Source: Nocardia mexicana NBRC 108244 (lineage in GTDB: Bacteria; Actinomycetota; Actinomycetes; Mycobacteriales; Mycobacteriaceae). Taken from it: 43,025 nucleotides of DNA. The stretch spans positions 1 to 43,025 of the forward strand of contig NZ_BDBV01000118.1 in the NCBI RefSeq assembly GCF_001613165.1, given 5' to 3'. Each line of letters opens with the position of its first letter. The first letter of the stretch is position 1. The notes beneath the pieces are model-generated. The model made no database searches, was not told where the DNA came from, and saw nothing but the letters and a program-made list of their open reading frames with translations. The position numbers and the translations under genes are program-made. Positions 38,086-43,025 of this stretch are shown one piece after another.

Positions 38086-39296
38086 TTAGTGGGGAGTTTC
38101 CTTTCTCGCAAACTGTTCAGCACGTCGACGGTGGCGGCCGGGGCCAGCGCCGTGACGTCCTCGGGTCCGAAGGCGCCGCAGTCGAGCCCGCGCAGGACGA
38201 CCGTGGCCAGCGCCTGCGCGGTCGCCGGTTCGTCGACGACGGCGCCGCCCTGGCGCTGCAGGTATCGGTCGATGCGCGGCGCCGCGGCCTGCAGGGCGCC
38301 CCGGAAGAAGGTGAAGGTCGCCAGCCAGCGGGTGACCAGATGACCGGGATGCATATCCCAGCCCTGGTAGTAGCCGCGCTCCAGGGACCGGGTGACCAGC
38401 CGGAAGTGGCGCGAGACGGCCGCGGCCACCTCGTCGTCGGTGCCGACGGGGGCCACCTGGGTGGAGCCGTCGCACACCCACACGCCGGTCTGCGCGGCGG
38501 CGGCCTGCATGACCGCCTTGGCATGGTCGGCGACCGGATGTTCCAGCGACTGGAACTGCGGGGAGATCCCGCAGGCGGCGCTGTAATCGTAGGTGCCGTA
38601 ATGCAATCCGCTGCAGCGTCCGGCGCTGCGGTGGATGGCCTGCGCGACGGTGGCGGTGCCGTCGGCGGCGATCACCGCCTGCGGGCTCTCGATCTGCAGC
38701 TCGAAACGCAAAGCGCCGGAAGGCAGTCCGTGCGCCGACTCCAGCGCCTCGCACACCCGCACCGCGAGATCGGCCTGCTCGGCCACGCGGATCTTCGGCA
38801 CGGTGAACACGAAGCCCTCCGGCACGCCCCCGGCGCCCTCCAGCACCAGGTCGAGGGTCCGCAGCGCGCGTCCGTATTCTGCGGCGGTCAGTCCCTTGAT
38901 GCGGATGCCCCGGGACGACACGGTCGCGGGGAGGGTGGCCAGCACCTGCCCGGCATGCAGCGCGTCGCGATCCTCGACCTCGTCGCCGCGGGTGCCGTAG
39001 CCGTCCTCGAAGTCCAGCCGCAGATCCTGGATCGGCCGCTGCGCCAGGGTATCCCGCACCCGGGCCAGCACGTCCGCCCCGGCCAGCTCGGTCAGCAGAT
39101 CCGCGTGGCGGTCGGCCAGTTCCGTTGCGGCCGTACCCCATTCGTGCGGCAGCTCCTTCGCGGCATCGGCGCCGGATACATATGCGGTATGGACGGGCTG
39201 ACCGGCCCGATCGCCGGGGTAGTGGCGTGCGAGGTCGGCATCCACGTCGCGCAGCCGGGCCCCGATGGAGGCCAGGAAGTCCGGCGGCAGGGTCAT
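38082..39296 (-). CDS. DUF6986 / aldolase-citrate lyase-malate synthase family protein
   Basis: From ATG 39296 (AGGAGGTG upstream) the product has 404 residues and a CitE/malate-synthase-like TIM-barrel pattern. D-L-R-L-D-F-E-D-G-Y-G carries acidic metal ligands, E-L-Q-I-E-S-P-Q-A-V the second metal Glu, and G-L-H-Y-G-T-Y-D-Y-S-A the conserved barrel end. Related enzymes condense or cleave acyl-CoA or glyoxylate with Mg2+. Its place inside an allantoin operon that lacks a ureidoglycolate lyase or glyoxylate enzyme makes it the candidate for the next step; the reaction is unproven. Confidence 0.82.
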   Translation of the reverse strand: MTLPPDFLASIGARLRDVDADLARHYPGDRAGQPVHTAYVSGADAAKELPHEWGTAATELADRHADLLTELAGADVLARVRDTLAQRPIQDLRLDFEDGYGTRGDEVEDRDALHAGQVLATLPATVSSRGIRIKGLTAAEYGRALRTLDLVLEGAGGVPEGFVFTVPKIRVAEQADLAVRVCEALESAHGLPSGALRFELQIESPQAVIAADGTATVAQAIHRSAGRCSGLHYGTYDYSAACGISPQFQSLEHPVADHAKAVMQAAAAQTGVWVCDGSTQVAPVGTDDEVAAAVSRHFRLVTRSLERGYYQGWDMHPGHLVTRWLATFTFFRGALQAAAPRIDRYLQRQGGAVVDEPATAQALATVVLRGLDCGAFGPEDVTALAPAATVDVLNSLRERKLPTK

Positions 39297-39325
39297 GATC
39301 GCACCTCCTCGGTATTCGGTTCTAT

Positions 39326-39379
39326 TGTGTGCACCCCCATATTCCCGGCGTGTGTGTGCACCCCCATGTTCCCGGCGTG
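39326..39379. repeat. 27-bp tandem direct repeat
   Basis: Two 27-bp units (39326-39352 and 39353-39379) run head to tail with a single A/G difference. Each contains TGTGTGCACCCCCAT and ends CCCGGCGTG, so the second unit runs into palindrome copy 6. It lies in the gap between the racemase and DUF6986 genes. Confidence 0.75.
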
Positions 39380-39450
39380 CTTTCGGCCGGGATCCCCGCA
39401 TTCCTTCGGCCGCCTGTTCACGTGGATTCCGGCCGAAAGCATGCCGGAAT
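39370..39450. repeat. Dispersed palindromes, copies 6 and 7
   Basis: Copy 6 has TCCCGGC (39370-39376) and GCCGGGA (39386-39392). Copy 7 has ATTCCGGC (39426-39433) and GCCGGAAT (39443-39450) around CGAAAGCAT. They sit inside the minus-strand allantoin operon, between the racemase stop and the DUF6986 start, and could attenuate transcription there. Confidence 0.7.
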
Positions 39451-39468
39451 TACGGTGAAGTGACTTGC

Positions 39469-40209
39469 TCACCGGCTCGCCTCGTCGGTGCCGAACTCCG
39501 CGAGCAGGCCGGTGTACTGCTTGGGCAGCGGGGCCGCGAATTCACCGTACCCGGACTTGCGCAGACCGAGGGTGACCAGCGACTGCACCGACAGGGTGGC
39601 CGCGGCGACCCCGTCGATGACCGGCACTCCGGCCTCGGCGGTCAGGTATTCGCACAGATCCGCCATGCCCGCGCAGCCGAGCACGATCGCGTCGGAACCG
39701 TCGGCGGCGACCGCGGCGCGGCAGGCGTCGGCGATCACACCGCGCACCTTCGGATCCTCGAGCTCCAGCACCGGGATGTCGGTGGCGTGGATGCCGAGGC
39801 AGAACCGTTGCATGCCATAGCGTTCGGCCAGATCCTCGGCCTGCCCGACCGTGCGGGCCAGGGTGGTGACCACGCTGAAGCCGCGGCCGAGGTGACTCGC
39901 GGTGTGCATGGCGGCCTCGGCGATCCCGATCACCGGCCCGCGCGCCAGCTCCCGCGCGGCGTACAGGCCCGGATCGCCGAAGCACGCGATGACGTACCCG
40001 TCCGCGCCCTCCACCTCGCCCCGCGCGATCTCGGCGAGCAGCCCCGGCACGGCGAGCGCCTCGTCGTAGTGGCTCTCGATGGAGGCGGGTCCCATACCCG
40101 AGGTGACCGACTCCACCACCGTGCCCGGAGCCGCGACGCCCCGGGCACACTGGTCGATCACCGCCGTCATGGCGGCCGTGGTATTCGGGTTGATTACACG
40201 AATTCTCAT
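39469..40209 (-). CDS. Asp/Glu/hydantoin racemase family, probable allantoin racemase
   Basis: The 246-residue protein has the hydantoin-racemase pattern: N-P-N-T-T near the start, the first catalytic Cys in V-I-A-C-F-G-D-P-G and the second in V-L-G-C-A-G-M-A-D-L, as in HyuE/HpxA. Both cysteines are intact, so it can racemise a ring carbon by two-base chemistry. In this operon the substrate is most likely allantoin, supplying the (S)-form that PuuE uses (inference). ATG 40209 begins 5 nt after the permease stop. Confidence 0.88.
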   Translation of the reverse strand: MRIRVINPNTTAAMTAVIDQCARGVAAPGTVVESVTSGMGPASIESHYDEALAVPGLLAEIARGEVEGADGYVIACFGDPGLYAARELARGPVIGIAEAAMHTASHLGRGFSVVTTLARTVGQAEDLAERYGMQRFCLGIHATDIPVLELEDPKVRGVIADACRAAVAADGSDAIVLGCAGMADLCEYLTAEAGVPVIDGVAAATLSVQSLVTLGLRKSGYGEFAAPLPKQYTGLLAEFGTDEASR

Positions 40210-40214
40210 GATCC

Positions 40215-41786
40215 TCAACGGGTTTCGAAGTGAACAGCGGGTAGGCGGTAGCGGCCGCGAGTGGCCAGCACCGGGTAGAGCAGCAGGCCCAGCGCACAGC
40301 CGATGAACCAGGAGTACTGGGCGGCGGTGTGCATGCCGGTGAGTCGCCCGGCCGTGATCACCGGGAACATGGCGGCGACGGCCCCGATCACGGTCACGAC
40401 GATCGCGGCGGGGTTGTATCCCTTGCGATACCAGTAGGTCCCGCGCTCGGACATCGTGAACAGGTCGTCGACCACCACGCGCTGCTTGCGTACCAGGTAG
40501 TAGTCGGCGATCAGCACGCCGAACAGCGGTCCGACGAAGGCGCCCAGCGTTTCCAGCGTGTAGTGGATGACGTCGGGATTGTTGTAGAGATTCCACGGCG
40601 TGATGACCAGCGAGCCGACGGCGGCGATCATGCCGCCGACCCGCCAGCTGATCCTCTGCGGATCGACGTTGGAGAAGTCGAAGGCGGGAGAGACGAAGTT
40701 CGCGACGATATTGATTCCGATGGTCGCGATGGTGAATGTCAACGCGCCCAGCACGATCGCGAACGTGCTGTCGATGCGGGCGACGGTCGCGACCGGATCG
40801 GTGATGAGCTCGCCGTACACCGGGATCGTCAGCGATGCCGTGATCACCACCAGCAGCGAGAACACCAGGAAGTTCACCGGCAGCCCGAGCAGATTGGCCC
40901 GCTTGACCGCGGTGAAAGACCTTGCGTAGCGGGAGAAGTCGCCGAAGTTCAGCATCGGGGCGGAGAAGTAGGACACCACCAGCGCGATCGCGCCCAGCAT
41001 CACCGGCACCGACGACCAGCCGGTCTTGGTGACCCCGCCCAGATTCAGGTCGATCGCGCCCCATCCGGCCTTGGCGATGAGATACCCGCACAGCGCGAAC
41101 ATCACGACATACACTGCGGGACCGCAGAAGTCGATGAACTTGCGAATGGATTCCATGCCGCGCCAGAACACGCAGGCCTGCAGCACCCAGAGCAGCAGGT
41201 AGCTGCCCCAGCCCAGCGCCGACAGCCCGAGGAACCCGTAGTCGCCGACCACCGCGTAGGGGGCCAGGTCCGGGAACAGCTTGATCAGCACCACATCCAG
41301 CGCGGCCGAGGCCAGGAACGTCTGGATGCCGTACCAGGCGACGGCGATCGTGCCGCGGATGATGGCGGGAATATTGGCGCCCAGCACGCCGAACGCGGCG
41401 CGGGAGATCACCGGGTACGGCACGCCTGTGCGCTGGCTGGGCTTGGCGACCAGATTGCAGAAGAAGTAGACGATGCCGATGCCCACCACCAGCGCGACCA
41501 GCACCTGCCAGCTGGCCAGGCCGAGCGCGAACAGGCTGCCCGCGGTGACGTAGCCGCCGACGCTGTGCACGTCCGACATCCAGAACGCGAAGATGTTGTA
41601 GACGCCCCAGGTCTGTTTCCGCAGCGGAGCCAGATCGTCGTTGGTCAGACGCGGGTCGTAGTCGGGATTCGAAGCGCCCAGGTGGGCCGGAGCTGCCGCC
41701 GCCGTGTCCGCGGATGTGCTGGGGGCCCGGCCTGTGTCGCGGCCGGTGGCGAGTGCCGGTGCGTCGGTCTCGGTCATGTCGCACAT
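40215..41786 (-). CDS. NCS1-family permease, probable allantoin transporter
   Basis: The 523-residue protein has about 12 membrane segments. The NCS1 family features N-D-D-L-A-P near the N-terminus, W-M-S-D-V-H-S-V-G-G-Y in helix 1 and N-F-G-D-F-S-R-Y in helix 6 are visible. NCS1 proteins import purines, hydantoins, allantoin or thiamine with Na+ or H+. Operon context points to allantoin. ATG 41786 is used, ATG 41777 is an alternative. The regulator gene ends 82 nt upstream. Confidence 0.9.
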   Translation of the reverse strand: MCDMTETDAPALATGRDTGRAPSTSADTAAAAPAHLGASNPDYDPRLTNDDLAPLRKQTWGVYNIFAFWMSDVHSVGGYVTAGSLFALGLASWQVLVALVVGIGIVYFFCNLVAKPSQRTGVPYPVISRAAFGVLGANIPAIIRGTIAVAWYGIQTFLASAALDVVLIKLFPDLAPYAVVGDYGFLGLSALGWGSYLLLWVLQACVFWRGMESIRKFIDFCGPAVYVVMFALCGYLIAKAGWGAIDLNLGGVTKTGWSSVPVMLGAIALVVSYFSAPMLNFGDFSRYARSFTAVKRANLLGLPVNFLVFSLLVVITASLTIPVYGELITDPVATVARIDSTFAIVLGALTFTIATIGINIVANFVSPAFDFSNVDPQRISWRVGGMIAAVGSLVITPWNLYNNPDVIHYTLETLGAFVGPLFGVLIADYYLVRKQRVVVDDLFTMSERGTYWYRKGYNPAAIVVTVIGAVAAMFPVITAGRLTGMHTAAQYSWFIGCALGLLLYPVLATRGRYRLPAVHFETR

Positions 41787-41868
41787 CCGATCGATCTGTC
41801 CCGCGGCGGCGGGTGAAACGTGATTCGGACGACCGTAGCGAGCCGGTATTGCCTGCTTGTTGCGAGAA

Positions 41869-42603
41869 CTATATATCTTCCGGGGTGGCGGGCTCGGCGA
41901 AAAGTCCGGTATCGGTCGGCAACCCGGAGACCACGTGGTTGAGCCGGGAATGGTGCTGTTCGGTCGCCGTCAGCAGCGACTCGGCATCCCCGGCCAGGAA
42001 CGCCGCGAGCTGACGGCTGTGGTCGGCGTGCAGTATGGCCCGTTCGCCGGCGCTCACGTGCACCATCGGCTGCACCGGTTCGGTGATGTTCCACGCGTAT
42101 TCGAGCATGTGCACCAGCCGCGGCATGCCGGACGGGCGGGTCAGGGCGAGGTGGAAGGTGCGGGTTTCGCGGTGGTAGGCGGCCGGATCCTCCTCGAGCA
42201 CGGCCTGTTCCAGCCGGGCGTGCGCCTCGGTGGCGAGGCGGTGGTCCTCTTCGCCCGCGCGCCGCACCGCGGCCGCCAGCGCCGCCGACTCCAATTGCTC
42301 CCGCACCACATACAGCTCGCGCAGCTCCGCCGCGGTCAGCCGGGTCACCGTGTAGCCGAAGTTCGGGCGGTGCTCGACCAGGCCCTCACCGATGAGCGTT
42401 TGCAGCGACTCCCGCACAGGGATGGCACTGACGTCGAAGCGCTGGGCGAATTCGCGCAGCGGCAGCCCGGTGCCCGGCGGCAGGCTGCCCTGCAGGATCA
42501 GCCGCCGCAGCTCGGCCAGGATCTCCTGCTGGGAGTAGCCGCGCCGGGGGTCGGCGGGCGGCGTCAGCTCGGGTAGCCGGGGGAGTCGAGATCGCGAGGG
42601 CAT
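41869..42603 (-). CDS. GntR-family (FCD) regulator of the allantoin operon
   Basis: From ATG 42603 the protein has 244 residues. A winged helix carries L-R-E-F-A-Q-R-F-D-V-S-A-I-P-V-R-E-S-L-Q-T-L (about residues 49-70) and is followed by an FCD domain (about 95-220). The frame extends to 42735 without a good start. It is the first gene of the allantoin cluster and probably senses a pathway intermediate such as allantoate or ureidoglycolate (inference). I see no copy of the ATTGT-NN-ACAAT palindrome around it, so its operator differs from that of the other GntR protein. Confidence 0.87.
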   Translation of the reverse strand: MPSRSRLPRLPELTPPADPRRGYSQQEILAELRRLILQGSLPPGTGLPLREFAQRFDVSAIPVRESLQTLIGEGLVEHRPNFGYTVTRLTAAELRELYVVREQLESAALAAAVRRAGEEDHRLATEAHARLEQAVLEEDPAAYHRETRTFHLALTRPSGMPRLVHMLEYAWNITEPVQPMVHVSAGERAILHADHSRQLAAFLAGDAESLLTATEQHHSRLNHVVSGLPTDTGLFAEPATPEDI

Positions 42604-42704
42604 CTCGGTACGGTAGCCGCCCGCGTGCCGGTCGTGGCCATGGCGAGCGGCGCGAGGTTTCGAAAGGATCACGATCCATTCAATTCTCGGCTCGCGCGTG
42701 TCGT

Positions 42705-42735
42705 TTGCCGCGAGATTGCCTGGCCTCGCTAGCAT
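42705..42735 (+). promoter_or_regulatory. Promoter for the partial gene at the right edge
   Basis: TAGCAT (42730-42735) is followed by 7 nt and the ATG at 42743. TTGCCG (42705-42710) lies 19 bp upstream as a possible -35. No ribosome-binding site precedes the ATG, fitting a leaderless mRNA. Confidence 0.4.
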
Positions 42736-42742
42736 TCACGTT

Positions 42743-43025
42743 ATGAAAAGGTGGGGTCCATTGGAAAGTAAGCGAATTGTTCGTGTTATTTCTCCACTGC
42801 TGGCTGCGGGCGGAGTGACCTTCGGTCTATCCCTGGCCTTCCTGAACGGCCCGGCCGCCGTAGGCCACGATGCCGAACCCAAGTCTTCGGACAGCCAGGC
42901 CGTGCAGGGCGAGCTGCGGCTGGCGAGCGGATCCGAGGGCGCGGCGTCGCAATCGGTTCCGCCGGGCCGGGCGGCCGCGCCTCCGTACGCTCCGGTACCC
43001 CCGGCGGGCGCCGCGCCCGCCCCGG
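42743..43025 (+). CDS. Secreted Pro/Ala-rich protein, truncated by the window edge
   Basis: An open frame runs from ATG 42743 to the end without a stop. The first 94 residues comprise a basic start, a hydrophobic signal-like segment (S-P-L-L-A-A-G-G-V-T-F-G-L-S-L-A-F) and then an Ala/Pro/Gly-rich, probably disordered region. A TTG at 42761 with GGTGGGG before it is an alternative start. The function cannot be judged from this fragment. Confidence 0.6.
   Translation, partial: MKRWGPLESKRIVRVISPLLAAGGVTFGLSLAFLNGPAAVGHDAEPKSSDSQAVQGELRLASGSEGAASQSVPPGRAAAPPYAPVPPAGAAPAP

Noticed and set aside
39301..39325. ATTGTGTGCAC as a third GntR operator of the first island's type
   Set aside because: It matches only one half of ATTGT-NN-ACAAT and is part of the 27-bp tandem repeat.
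41787..41868. GlnR nitrogen-regulator box upstream of the allantoin permease
   Set aside because: A GAAAC word is present, but no GTNAC partner lies at the required 6-nt spacing on either strand.

Overview
The window is high-GC actinobacterial DNA, most likely from Nocardia or a close relative in the Mycobacteriales. The evidence is an EmbA/B/C-type arabinosyltransferase, a SirR/MntR-ribF-rpsO-pnp-pepR block and a dapB plus small membrane protein pair, all arranged as in Mycobacterium tuberculosis (recalled synteny, not searched), together with frequent GTG starts and leaderless-looking promoters. No rRNA, tRNA, transposase, integrase or CRISPR array was recognised.

Layout. (1) 221-1048: a lipoprotein. 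(2) 1116-10964: a catabolic island with a GntR/FCD regulator, two Asp/Glu-racemase/maleate-isomerase paralogues, a D-2-hydroxyacid dehydrogenase, an amidase, a small secreted protein, a DUF3830 protein, a class III aminotransferase, a succinate-semialdehyde-type dehydrogenase and a tartrate/D-malate-type dehydrogenase. Its four transcription units diverge from two intergenic regions, and both carry the same palindrome, ATTGT-NN-ACAAT. This looks like one regulon for an amide or amino-acid-like substrate that I cannot identify. (3) 11054-13893: a hypothetical protein and a DHA2 drug exporter divergent from a MarR regulator. (4) 13898-20420: conserved core (sirR/mntR, ribF, rpsO, pnp, pepR). (5) 20535-34619: accessory genes: imine-reductase-like dehydrogenase, SnoaL-like protein plus ArsR divergent from an MFS transporter, a membrane pentapeptide-repeat protein, an orphan arabinosyltransferase, a PQQ-type sugar dehydrogenase lipoprotein, a degenerate orphan ABC ATPase, an SDR, a methyltransferase, a zinc alcohol dehydrogenase and an alpha/beta hydrolase. 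(6) 34770-36099: core dapB and its membrane partner. (7) 36096-42603: an allantoin-utilisation operon on the minus strand (GntR, NCS1 permease, racemase, CitE/malate-synthase-like DUF6986 protein, allantoicase, PuuE allantoinase). (8) 42743 to the edge: the start of a secreted protein.

How the genes fit together. In region 7 allantoin would be imported, racemised, opened to allantoate and cleaved to ureidoglycolate plus urea; the DUF6986 enzyme is the candidate for the remaining carbon. In region 2 the amidase, transaminase and aldehyde dehydrogenase suggest amide hydrolysis, deamination and oxidation to a dicarboxylate, with isomerases and 2-hydroxyacid/tartrate-type dehydrogenases downstream. 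No transporter is present in region 2.

Non-coding structure is unusually rich. There are three near-perfect 16-17 bp palindromes between ribF and rpsO (the first encodes the end of RibF), a dispersed ATTCCGGC...GCCGGAAT repeat in at least four intergenic sites (one copy encodes the end of a hydrolase), a G-rich nested hairpin seen twice, a 21-bp tandem repeat inside the arabinosyltransferase gene, and a tandem duplication of the end of an MFS gene.
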